From NCBI GenBank assembly GCA_038252945.1, contig JBBSHN010000001.1:62001-126000 (forward strand): a stretch of DNA of 64,000 nucleotides, given 5' to 3'. Positions 8,312-15,363 of this stretch are shown here, one piece after another. Positions within the stretch are counted from its first letter, which is position 1; every line of letters starts with the position of its first letter. The position numbers and the translations under genes are program-made. This DNA comes from JAUJOE01 sp038252945 (GTDB lineage: Bacteria > Actinomycetota > Actinomycetes > Propionibacteriales > Nocardioidaceae). The notes beneath the pieces are model-generated. The model made no database searches. It was not told the origin of the DNA and saw only the letters and a list, made by a program, of their open reading frames with translations.

Positions 8312-8746
8312 ATGGTGCTGACAGGTGACTACGAACCAAGTCCGGAGAAGTGGGTACGTGACCAGGTCGAGGAGTACGAGAGCTCCAGCGGTACCGCGGG
8401 GACGCACATGCGTGGCATGCCGGTGGTCATTCTGACGAGCAGAGGCGCCAAGTCGGGCAAGCTTCGCAAGACGCCGCTGATGCGAGTTGAACACGACGGC
8501 TCATATGCCGTCGTGGCGTCCCTGGGCGGCGCTCCAAAGAACCCCACGTGGTACTACAACCTCATCGCCGATCCAAACGTCGAACTGCAGGACGGGCCGG
8601 TCAAACAGGAGATGATGGCGCGTGAGACCACCGGTGACGAGAAAACCGAGTGGTGGGATCGCGCGGTGAAGGCGTACCCAGACTACGCCGACTACCAGAA
8701 GAAGACGGACCGCGAAATCCCCGTGTTCGTGCTGGAGCCGGCCTGA
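8312..8746 (+). CDS. Deazaflavin (F420)-dependent nitroreductase-family protein
   Basis: A small protein of 144 residues of the DDN/FDOR-A type. Markers are VVILTSRGAKSGKLRKTPLMRVEHDG, the family GxxSGxxRxTPL motif, and ASLGGAPKNPTWYYNLIADPNVEL, with a C-terminal EIPVFVLEP. Characterised relatives such as Mycobacterium Ddn use reduced coenzyme F420 to reduce quinones and nitroaromatics at the membrane. Its presence implies that this organism makes F420, although no F420 biosynthesis gene is in the window. ATG 8312 is chosen; TTG 8300 is in frame. The stop overlaps the start region of the DUF1232 gene. Confidence 0.88.
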   Translation: MVLTGDYEPSPEKWVRDQVEEYESSSGTAGTHMRGMPVVILTSRGAKSGKLRKTPLMRVEHDGSYAVVASLGGAPKNPTWYYNLIADPNVELQDGPVKQEMMARETTGDEKTEWWDRAVKAYPDYADYQKKTDREIPVFVLEPA

Positions 8747-9189
8747 CGGCTAGCTGGTGGCAGATTCCCCTCGCTGTCGCGGGGGGCCTGCTCGTCGTGT
8801 GGGTGGCACTCATCGCTGCACTATGGAGAGTCGCGCCGGAGCAGCCACGGCTGCATGAGCTGTTGCGGCTGCTGCCCGACACGGTCCGCCTGATTCGCCG
8901 ACTGGCCGGCGACCGCGGTGTACCTCGGTCAGCGCGCATTTGGCTCTGGCTCCTCCTCGGCTACCTGGCGAGTCCGGTCGACCTCATCCCGGACTTCGTC
9001 CCCGTTCTCGGGTACGCCGACGACGCGATTCTTGTAGCGGTGACCCTGAGGTCAGTGGCACGCCGGGCCGGGCAGGAGGCTCTACAACGCAACTGGCCGG
9101 GAACCGATGCCGGGCTCCAGTCCGTTTGCACACTCGCGGGCATTCCACCTGGATTCGCCGGTCCGGACAAGACACAGGAGCCTCAGTAG
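8743..9189 (+). CDS. YkvA-like DUF1232 membrane protein
   Basis: The protein has a transmembrane helix (WWQIPLAVAGGLLVVWVALI) right at its N-terminus and then the DUF1232 core, whose signature is YLASPVDLIPDFVPVLGYADD. The function of this family is unknown; it is a widespread small membrane protein. The start is uncertain. The frame opens at GTG 8650, which would overlap the previous gene by 97 bases. A CTG at 8743 would overlap its stop by three bases. GTG 8797 would cut into the membrane helix. I give the coupled position. The 3' end overlaps the convergent Erm-like gene by 7 bases. Confidence 0.75.
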   Translation: MTASWWQIPLAVAGGLLVVWVALIAALWRVAPEQPRLHELLRLLPDTVRLIRRLAGDRGVPRSARIWLWLLLGYLASPVDLIPDFVPVLGYADDAILVAVTLRSVARRAGQEALQRNWPGTDAGLQSVCTLAGIPPGFAGPDKTQEPQ

Positions 9190-9728
9190 AGGCGCCGGCG
9201 GATGGCGAGAACCGTCGAATCCACCCGTGGAGGTGGCCGAAAGGCGTCTCTCGGCAGATTGCGCTGCACATCCAAGCGCCAGGTGCGCAGCCAGCGTCCA
9301 GCACCGGGCGCTCGCCCGTCGGCGTACCTGCGTGCGACCTGGCGTTGCAAGACGATGTCCGCCGACCGCATGCGAGATCTGGACCCCAGGAGGGTTTGCA
9401 GCAATGCGCTGGAGACGCCGTAGGGCGGATTCGCAACGACCCTAAACGGCTTCCGCGGCAACCGAAGGTCCCGGGCGTCGCACTCGAGAACTCTGACCGG
9501 CAGAGTCGCGAAGCGTTGGCGAAGGTACTCGGCTCGGCCAGGGTGGAGCTCAACGGCGAGGACGCGCGCGCCGGCATCGACGAGGTGGCTGGTCAAGGCG
9601 CCGTAACCGGCGCCGACGTCCAAGACGAGGTCACCTGCACTGACGGCAGAGTCCGCGACTATGCGCGCGGCCTCCTCAGCGCGAAGAAAATGGCAGCCCC
9701 AGTTCCGCCTCCGTTGCCCGGCGGACAC
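9183..9728 (-). CDS. Erm/KsgA-family rRNA adenine N6-methyltransferase, short form
   Basis: A protein of 181 residues. SAM motif I is VLDVGAGYGALTSHLV with the acidic VLAVELHPGRAEYL strand, and motif IV is VANPPYGVSSALLQTLL, equivalent to the NxPY/F that positions the target adenine. The N-terminal RRRNWGCHFL corresponds to the QNFL region of Erm enzymes. Erm proteins dimethylate or monomethylate 23S rRNA A2058 and give macrolide-lincosamide-streptogramin resistance. At 181 residues the protein lacks the C-terminal helical domain of typical 250-residue Erm/KsgA enzymes. This recalls Erm(37) of M. tuberculosis, an intrinsic-resistance enzyme of 179 residues. An in-frame stop just upstream fixes GTG 9728 as the first possible start. 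It is unlikely to be the housekeeping KsgA because of the missing domain. Confidence 0.8.
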   Translation of the reverse strand: MSAGQRRRNWGCHFLRAEEAARIVADSAVSAGDLVLDVGAGYGALTSHLVDAGARVLAVELHPGRAEYLRQRFATLPVRVLECDARDLRLPRKPFRVVANPPYGVSSALLQTLLGSRSRMRSADIVLQRQVARRYADGRAPGAGRWLRTWRLDVQRNLPRDAFRPPPRVDSTVLAIRRRLY

Positions 9729-9957
9729 GGCGGACCATCACGAACATTGCCATGGACACACCGTAGTGAACCCATGAGCGGCGAGACGAGGGCTTTTCTC
9801 CCAGCGCCCGCCGTCAGCGGAGATTGAAGGTGCTGGCAGACCTGTGCGGCCGATGCGTCAATCGCCGGCCTCTCAACCAGCCACGACACCGCTATGACGT
9901 CGTCCTTTGAGGGGCTGCGCAGTCATTCAGTCCGGCTCGGCATTCAAGCCAGGGCAA

Positions 9958-11814
9958 TCACCCATGCGCCATGTCGACGAAGCGCGAGTAGTGGCCCTGA
10001 AAGGCGAGCACGATGTCGGTGGTAGGGCCATTGCGGTGCTTGGCGACGATGAGATCTGCCTCGCCGGGTCGGGTGGACTCTCTCTCGTAGAGGTCCTCTC
10101 GGTGAAGCAGGATGACGACGTCGGAGTCCTGTTCGAGGCTGCCGCTTTCACGTAGATCCGCCAGCATCGGCCGCTTGGAAGTGCGCTGTTCGGAGCCTCG
10201 ATTGAGCTGAGCGATCGCGACCACTGGAATGTCGAGCTCCTTGGCCAGCAGCTTAATCTGACGGGAAAACTCCGACACCTCGACCTGACGGTTCTCGACT
10301 TTCCTGCCAGAGGTCATCAGTTGGAGGTAGTCGACAACTATCAAGCGCAGGTCATGCCGCTGACGCAGCCGCCTAGCCTTCGCCCGGATCTCCATCATGG
10401 TGAGGTTGGGAGAGTCGTCGATGAAAAGGGGTGCCTCGGAGACCTCGCTCATCTTGCGGACGAGCTTGTTCCAGTCGTCGTCGCTCATCTTGCCGTTGCG
10501 CATGTGGTGCAGTGGAATGCGCGCCTCGGCGGAGAGCAGCCGCATAGTGATCTCGTTGCGACTCATCTCGAGCGAGAAGATGACGCTCGTCAGTCGATGT
10601 TTGATGGACGCTGAGCGGGCCAAGTCGAGCCCTAGCGTGGAGTTGTGCGTAGGGATCATCGCCCGGCTGGCGAGATACAGATGGTCGGTGTTGTGCACCT
10701 CGACGCAACGGACCGGAACGCTTCGAACTGGCACAACGGACACGATTTTGAAGTCGTCGTTGCGCTTGCGCTCGATCCGTGGGCAGGTCCAGTGTGTCAG
10801 CGCGACGTCGCCCCGCAACGGCTCGTGCCGTCGTACCGAGTGGACAACGCCTCTTTCAACCTCTTTCGCGAGAACCTCCGTGGTGCGAACGGCAAAGACG
10901 AACTCTGACTCGGTCAGCCATTCATGCTGGGCATCCGCAACGATGCAAGTGCCGTCGGAGAAGCTCACCTGGTAGCACGGCCGGCCCGTCATCACCTTGG
11001 TCGCCGCGACCACCCGAGTCGGCCGGCCGTCTGCACCCACGAGTTGGTCTCCGACCTCTATCCGACCCATCGTGGTCCAGCCCCAAGGAGTCGGCAGCGG
11101 GGTGTCAAGAGCAAGCGCCTTTCCGACAGCCGGCCGAGCCGCGACGATGATCATCTGACCGCCGTGCAGGCCGTTGGTCAGCTCGTCAAGGTCGGCGAAC
11201 CCGGTCGGTACGCCGGCCATCTCGCCGTTGCGGTTGCTGATGGCTTCGAGCTCGTCGATCGTGGCTTCCATCAGCTCAGACAGCGGCGCGTAGTCTTCCG
11301 ATGTCCGCTTATCGGTGACGCCGTAGACCTCTGCCTGCGCTCGGTCGACGACGTCGTCGACCTGCCCCTCGGCGGCGTACCCAAGTTGCACGATCTTGGT
11401 GCCGGCGTCGACGAGCCGTCGCAGAATGGCCTTCTCCCGGACGATCTCGGCGTAGTAGCCCGCGTTCGCCGCCACCGGCACTTGTGCCACAAGTGTGTGC
11501 AGGTATGGCGCTCCCCCCACCCTTGCCGCATCACCGCTGCGGGTCAGGGCAGCCGCCACGGTGATGGCGTCGGCAGGCTCGCCGCGGCTGTACAGATCGA
11601 GCACCGTGTTGTAGATCAGCTCATGAGCAGGCCGGTAGAAGTCGGCTCCCTTGATCATCTCGACGACGTCGGCGATGGCGTCTTTGCTCAACATCATGGC
11701 TCCGAGGACGGACTGCTCGGCGGCCTCGTCTTGCGGAGGGATGCGGCCAACAGGCGCGCGATCGTAGTCGTCGTCTCGGACCACACGCGGACTGTGGAAC
11801 TCGGCGATGCTCAC
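9958..11814 (-). CDS. dnaB: Replicative DNA helicase DnaB, interrupted by an in-frame intein
   Basis: A 618-residue precursor: N-terminal DnaB domain (residues about 25-170, VPxPPQDEAAEQSVLG-like start), linker, then the RecA-like domain. The Walker A loop ARPAVGK ends at residue 232. An intein of 159 residues follows (233-391), and the chain resumes STLGLDLARS. Spliced, the protein is 459 residues with the intact P-loop ARPAVGKST, the Walker B LIVVDYLQLM and the DnaB-specific VAIAQLNRG, LADLRESGSLEQDSD and GPTTDIVLAF motifs. DnaB is the hexameric 5'-3' helicase that unwinds DNA at the fork. Activity must depend on splicing because the ATP site is split. The gene is divergent from a MATE exporter, and the shared 319-bp upstream region holds several DnaA-box-like sequences. 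Confidence 0.97.
   Translation of the reverse strand: MSIAEFHSPRVVRDDDYDRAPVGRIPPQDEAAEQSVLGAMMLSKDAIADVVEMIKGADFYRPAHELIYNTVLDLYSRGEPADAITVAAALTRSGDAARVGGAPYLHTLVAQVPVAANAGYYAEIVREKAILRRLVDAGTKIVQLGYAAEGQVDDVVDRAQAEVYGVTDKRTSEDYAPLSELMEATIDELEAISNRNGEMAGVPTGFADLDELTNGLHGGQMIIVAARPAVGKALALDTPLPTPWGWTTMGRIEVGDQLVGADGRPTRVVAATKVMTGRPCYQVSFSDGTCIVADAQHEWLTESEFVFAVRTTEVLAKEVERGVVHSVRRHEPLRGDVALTHWTCPRIERKRNDDFKIVSVVPVRSVPVRCVEVHNTDHLYLASRAMIPTHNSTLGLDLARSASIKHRLTSVIFSLEMSRNEITMRLLSAEARIPLHHMRNGKMSDDDWNKLVRKMSEVSEAPLFIDDSPNLTMMEIRAKARRLRQRHDLRLIVVDYLQLMTSGRKVENRQVEVSEFSRQIKLLAKELDIPVVAIAQLNRGSEQRTSKRPMLADLRESGSLEQDSDVVILLHREDLYERESTRPGEADLIVAKHRNGPTTDIVLAFQGHYSRFVDMAHG
10642..11118 (-). mobile_element. 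Class 3 mini-intein (159 residues) inside DnaB
   Basis: The insertion lies between GK and ST of the DnaB P-loop. It begins ALALDTPLPTPWGW and ends AMIPTHN, followed by Ser in the C-extein. Residue 1 is Ala, so it cannot do a standard class 1 N-S acyl shift. It carries the three dispersed residues that mark class 3 inteins: Trp67 in block B (DAQHEW), Cys138 in block F (VPVRCVEVHN), and Thr157 in block G (PTHN), next to the penultimate His158 and terminal Asn159. In class 3 inteins the block F cysteine forms the first branched thioester, as studied for the mycobacteriophage Bethlehem DnaB intein. There is no room for a LAGLIDADG endonuclease domain, so it is a mini-intein that can splice but not home by itself. 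Confidence 0.93.
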
Positions 11815-12133
11815 GGCTCTCCCCTACCTGGTTGGGACTGCGGCGTGCCCAACGGACGCAAGCCAAGTTAAGGCCGACCGCCGACACCAAGAGCCGACCC
11901 AAGAAGCTTGAGGTGACGCTACGGACTATCCACCGGGCTAGGGAAACTCGGCGTGCACAGGGAATGTGGACGCTCTCGATGTGCCTGTGAAAAACCCAGC
12001 GAAGCACTGTGCACAGCCTGGGTATACGTCTGTGGACGAACTCGGCGGCGCAGCACGAATGCGCCCTGTGACCTGCCTCCTCATTTCCACCCAGATGTGG
12101 AAGCGAGAAAGTTATCCACGAAAATTGTTGGCG
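11815..12133. promoter_or_regulatory. dnaB/MATE divergent intergenic region with DnaA-box-like sites
   Basis: No gene is supported in these 319 bases. They contain a concentration of sequences related to the DnaA box TTNTCCACA: CTATCCACC (11926-11934), TGTGGACGC (11965-11973), TGTGGACGA (12031-12039), TTTCCACCC (12084-12092), TGTGGAAGC (12096-12104) and TTATCCACG (12112-12120). None is a perfect box; the last has one mismatch. The region must hold the promoters for dnaB and the MATE gene. DnaA control of dnaB is an inference. Confidence 0.4.
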
Positions 12134-13495
12134 ATGCGCCGCCGTTCCGCTGCTCGCCGCCCACCAGAGGCGTCCCATCCTCCAGGCTCACGGGACCAGG
12201 ACCGCGAGATCGCCCGTCTTGCCCTACCTGCCTTCGCTGCGCTGATCACCGAACCTCTGTTTCTTCTCGCCGACGCGGCGATCGTCGGCCACCTCGGCAC
12301 CCCGCAACTCGCGGCCCTCGGTATCGCAGGCGTCGTCTTGCAGACAGCTGTCAACCTGTTCATCTTTCTCGCCTACGGAACTACGTCCACGGTCGCTCGG
12401 GCTGTCGGCGGCGCGGATCGGCGCGCCGCCCTCGCTGCCGGGATTAATGGTTGCTGGCTGGCGGTGCTCCTCGGAACTGTCGTCGCAGCCTTGACCTGGG
12501 CAACCGCCCCCGGACTGATCGGAATCTTCACCACCGACTCCAACGTGGCGACGTACGGAATCACCTACCTGCGCATCGCCGCCTTCGGGATACCTGCACT
12601 CCTGGTGGTGTTGGCGGGAGCCGGAACAGTCCGCGGGCTGCAGGACACCCGGACTCCCCTCGCCATCGCAGTCAGCTCGAATCTCGCCAACATCGGCCTC
12701 AACGCGACCTTCGTCTACGGATTTGGCTGGGGCATCGCGGGATCCGCGTTTGGCACACTGCTCGCTCAGGGAGTCGCTGCGGTCGCGTTCGGCTGGGTCG
12801 TCGGAAGAGCAGCGCGTCAACACGGCGCGCCTGTGCTGCCGCAGCGCACTGGCGTGGCGTCGGCGTGGCGCGGCGGTGTGCCGTTGTTGGTCCGCACGCT
12901 GACACTGCGGCTGGCGCTCCTGCTCAGCACCTACGTCGCCGCGGGCATCTCCACTCTGGCCGTTGCCGCGCATCAGGTGGCCTTCACGATATGGACGTTC
13001 CTCGCCTTCGCGCTCGACGCGATCGCCATCGCTGGCCAGGCCATCACAGGCCGATTGCTCGGCGCGGGAGACGCTATGGGAGCCCGCCGGGCCGCACACC
13101 GGATGGTGCTATGGGGCGTCGTTGTTGGAGTGGTACTTGGCCTTCTGCTCATGGCGGTCCGTCCTGCCCTGGCACCCGTGTTTACCTCCGACACGCGAGT
13201 GCAGGGACTTCTCATGTCGGTCCTGATGGTCGCCGCCCTTCAGCAGCCGGTGGCAGGAGTTGTCTTCGTCTTGGATGGCGTGCTGATCGGCGCCGGCGAC
13301 GGGCGGTACCTGGCCTGGGCTGGCGTCATCAACTTGTTGGCGTTCGTGCCACTCGCGTTGGCGGTGCAATTGTCCGGCGCCGGCCTCCCCTGGCTGTGGT
13401 GGGCATTCACCGGCTTCATGCTCGCGCGGATGGCCACGCTGCTCTGGCGCCAGCGCGGCAACGCCTGGCTGGTGCTCGGCGCTACCAGGAACTAG
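12134..13495 (+). CDS. MATE-family multidrug/Na+ antiporter (DinF-like)
   Basis: A protein of 453 residues with about twelve hydrophobic segments and family motifs: PLFLLADAAIVGHLGTPQLAAL in the first repeat, LRIAAFGIPALLVVLAGAGTVRGLQDTRTPL, and the equivalent block SVLMVAALQQPVAGVVFVLDGVLIGAGDGRYL in the second half. MATE proteins extrude cationic drugs or metabolites using a Na+ or H+ gradient. The frame is open to 11966, but the upstream part looks non-coding and overlaps the dnaB regulatory region, so ATG 12134 is taken as the start. The last four bases overlap the convergent rplI stop. In other actinomycetes a MATE gene is often found beside rplI/dnaB, so this is probably backbone rather than a recent arrival. 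Confidence 0.9.
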   Translation: MRRRSAARRPPEASHPPGSRDQDREIARLALPAFAALITEPLFLLADAAIVGHLGTPQLAALGIAGVVLQTAVNLFIFLAYGTTSTVARAVGGADRRAALAAGINGCWLAVLLGTVVAALTWATAPGLIGIFTTDSNVATYGITYLRIAAFGIPALLVVLAGAGTVRGLQDTRTPLAIAVSSNLANIGLNATFVYGFGWGIAGSAFGTLLAQGVAAVAFGWVVGRAARQHGAPVLPQRTGVASAWRGGVPLLVRTLTLRLALLLSTYVAAGISTLAVAAHQVAFTIWTFLAFALDAIAIAGQAITGRLLGAGDAMGARRAAHRMVLWGVVVGVVLGLLLMAVRPALAPVFTSDTRVQGLLMSVLMVAALQQPVAGVVFVLDGVLIGAGDGRYLAWAGVINLLAFVPLALAVQLSGAGLPWLWWAFTGFMLARMATLLWRQRGNAWLVLGATRN

Positions 13496-13938
13496 CCGGG
13501 GACCACTTCGAGACTGACGGTGGCGGCCACGTCGTCGCGCACAGCCACAGTAACCTGGTGGGACCCCAGCGTCTTAATCGGCGTGGTCACTTGAATGCGA
13601 TGTTTGTCGATGTCCGGCCCGCCTGACCGCTTGACTGCTTCGGCGATGTCAGCAACCGTCACGGCACCGAAGAGGCGGCCGCTGCTGCCTGCTTGAGCCG
13701 GCACCGAGACGTCGAGCTGCTCGAGTTGGCTCTTGATCTCCTGCGCCTGACCAGAGTCGGAAACCTCGCGAGCGGACCGCGCCCGCTTGATGGAGTCGAT
13801 CTGTTTCTCAGCGCCTCGGGTCCAGCGGATGGCGACACCGCGTGGCATCAGATAGTTGCGGCCGTACCCGTCCTTGACCTCGACAACGTCACCAGGCGAC
13901 CCAAGATTGGCCACCTCCTGAGTCAGAATCAGCTTCAT
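13492..13938 (-). CDS. rplI: 50S ribosomal protein L9
   Basis: A protein of 148 residues. MKLILTQEVANLGSPGDVVEVKDGYGRNYLMPRG is the complete L9 N-terminal domain that binds 23S rRNA; a long helix and the C-terminal domain (LFGAVTVADIAEAV) follow. L9 binds domain V near the L1 stalk and helps keep the reading frame. ATG 13938 is the start although the frame is open further. It is the last gene of the rpsF-ssb-rpsR-rplI operon, 10 bases after rpsR. Confidence 0.97.
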   Translation of the reverse strand: MKLILTQEVANLGSPGDVVEVKDGYGRNYLMPRGVAIRWTRGAEKQIDSIKRARSAREVSDSGQAQEIKSQLEQLDVSVPAQAGSSGRLFGAVTVADIAEAVKRSGGPDIDKHRIQVTTPIKTLGSHQVTVAVRDDVAATVSLEVVPG

Positions 13939-13948
13939 GACCAGCCCC

Positions 13949-14185
13949 TCAGCGGGTTGTTGAGGTGTAGGGCAGCAGCGCCATCTCACGCGCGTTCTTG
14001 ATCGCGATTGCGACATCACGCTGATGTTGCACACAGTTGCCGGTGACTCGGCGGGCGCGGATCTTGCCTCGATCGGAGATAAACTTGCGCAGGAGTGCAG
14101 TGTCCTTGTAGTCCACGCCCGTCGCCTTGTCGCGGCAGAACTGGCAGACCTTCTTCTTGGGTTTGCGCAACACTTGTTTGGCCAT
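13949..14185 (-). CDS. rpsR: 30S ribosomal protein S18 (zinc-binding C+ type)
   Basis: A protein of 78 residues: MAKQVLRKPKKKVCQFCRDK, then YKDTALLRKFISDRGKIRARRVTGNCVQHQRDV. S18 pairs with S6 on the platform of the 30S subunit. The CxxC near residues 14-17 plus Cys about residue 51 and the following His make it a C+ S18 that can hold zinc. Many actinomycetes also carry a zinc-free paralogue elsewhere, used under zinc starvation. It has a good AGGAG site and lies between ssb and rplI. Confidence 0.97.
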   Translation of the reverse strand: MAKQVLRKPKKKVCQFCRDKATGVDYKDTALLRKFISDRGKIRARRVTGNCVQHQRDVAIAIKNAREMALLPYTSTTR

Positions 14186-14268
14186 TGTGGAGCTCCTCTG
14201 GGTGAGCCCGGCCGAAGCCGGAATGGTCTAGTTGGATGGGATGTGGAGCTGCCTGGTCGACGCGTCGA

Positions 14269-14808
14269 TCAAAACGGCGGTTCGTCGGTGCTCGCGGCAG
14301 TGGCGGCAGGGGCCGCCCACGGATCGTTGGTGCTGTCCGCCGAACCTCCCCCCACGGGGGCTGGTGTTGCCCAGGGGTCGTTGGCGCCGGAAGTGGCACC
14401 CGCGCCGTAGGAGTTCGATGCTGTGTCACCGGCTCCGCCCGATCGGCTCGCCTTGGTCACCTTGGCAGTGGCGTTCTTCAGGCTAGGTCCGACCTCATCG
14501 ACATCGATCTCGAAGACGGTGCGCTTCTCCCCCTCGCGGGTCTCGTAGCTGCGTGACTTCAGCCGCCCGGTGACGATGACCCGCATACCGCGCTGCAACG
14601 ACTCAGCGACGTGCTCTGCGGCCTGGCGCCACACCGAGCAGCCAAGGAACAGCGTGTCGCCGTCCTTCCAATCGTTGGCCTGCTTGTCGAAGGTGCGAGG
14701 AGTCGAGGCGATGCGGAAGTTCGCCACCGCGGCTCCGGAGGGCGTGAAGCGTAAGTCCGGATCGTCGACAAGATTGCCGATCACCGTGATGTTGGTTTCG
14801 CCTGCCAT
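14269..14808 (-). CDS. ssb: Single-stranded DNA-binding protein
   Basis: A protein of 179 residues. The OB fold starts MAGETNITVIGNLVDDPDLRFTPSG and includes FRIAST and LFLGCSVWRQAAEHVAESLQRGMRVIVTGRLK; the acidic C-terminal tip is DEPPF. SSB coats single-stranded DNA and recruits partners through that tip. The linker is Gly/Ser/Pro-rich and carries two near-repeats NDPWATPAP and NDPWAAPAA. ATG 14808 is the start because the family begins here, not at the upstream ATG. It lies between rpsF and rpsR as in most actinobacteria. Confidence 0.97.
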   Translation of the reverse strand: MAGETNITVIGNLVDDPDLRFTPSGAAVANFRIASTPRTFDKQANDWKDGDTLFLGCSVWRQAAEHVAESLQRGMRVIVTGRLKSRSYETREGEKRTVFEIDVDEVGPSLKNATAKVTKASRSGGAGDTASNSYGAGATSGANDPWATPAPVGGGSADSTNDPWAAPAATAASTDEPPF

Positions 14809-14884
14809 GTGACAGCCTCCCAAGTAGGTCGATTCAGGAAACGACCGGGGGAATCGGTCTTTGCCACTTGTTCACGAGCCATGA

Positions 14885-15175
14885 TCAAGCGGCGTCTGGT
14901 CGGATGACCTTCGTGCGCATCACCGACTCGTTAAGACTGAGCTGGCGATCCAGCTCTTTGACCGTAGCGGGCTCTGCCGACAGTGTGACGACGGCGTAGA
15001 TGCCCTCGGTTCTCTTGTCGACTTCGTACGCCAATCGCCGCCGACCCCACACGTCGACCGCTCCGACGGTTCCGCCGTCTTGCCGAACCAGGTTGAGGTA
15101 CCGGTCAAGCGACGGGGCAACCGTGCGCTCTTCGAGGTCGGGATCGAGGATGACCATGAGCTCGTAGTCACGCAT
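14885..15175 (-). CDS. rpsF: 30S ribosomal protein S6
   Basis: A protein of 96 residues: MRDYELMVILDPDLEERTVAP, then DVWGRRRLAYEVDKRTEGIYAVV and a C-terminal NESVMRTKVIR. S6 binds S18 and 16S rRNA on the 30S platform. AAAGGAGG stands 10 bases before ATG 15175, which fixes the start. It is the first gene of rpsF-ssb-rpsR-rplI. The 188-bp region upstream probably holds the operon promoter and contains one perfect TTGTCCACA DnaA-type nonamer at 15346-15354, which may be chance. Confidence 0.97.
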   Translation of the reverse strand: MRDYELMVILDPDLEERTVAPSLDRYLNLVRQDGGTVGAVDVWGRRRLAYEVDKRTEGIYAVVTLSAEPATVKELDRQLSLNESVMRTKVIRPDAA

Positions 15176-15363
15176 GCGGAACTTGCCCTCCTTTGGACTC
15201 AAACGGTCACGGGCTCTCCGTGACAGGAGGCCTGTCCACAGCACGCCATACGGTGCACGGCAGAACTATCGACGGGTGGTGCCGACCGGCGTCACACCGA
15301 GTCAGCCCCTTGAGGTTAGCAGCGGTCGTCGCGTCCGAGAAATGATTGTCCACACCGGACGAA

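Noticed and set aside
8940..9827. Forward frame of 295 codons
   Set aside because: It runs antisense to the Erm-like gene, which has clear SAM motifs, and overlaps the DUF1232 gene.
9729..9957. Gap between dnaB and the Erm-like gene; a 76-codon reverse frame
   Set aside because: No start context, no motif, and Pro/Gly-rich random-looking composition. I see nothing functional here beyond possible 3' ends.
12224..13099. Reverse-strand frame of 291 codons
   Set aside because: Antisense of the MATE exporter; low-complexity Arg/Gly/Asp composition.
15346..15354. Single perfect TTGTCCACA upstream of rpsF
   Set aside because: One nonamer in 64 kb is expected by chance; no neighbours support a DnaA-controlled site.
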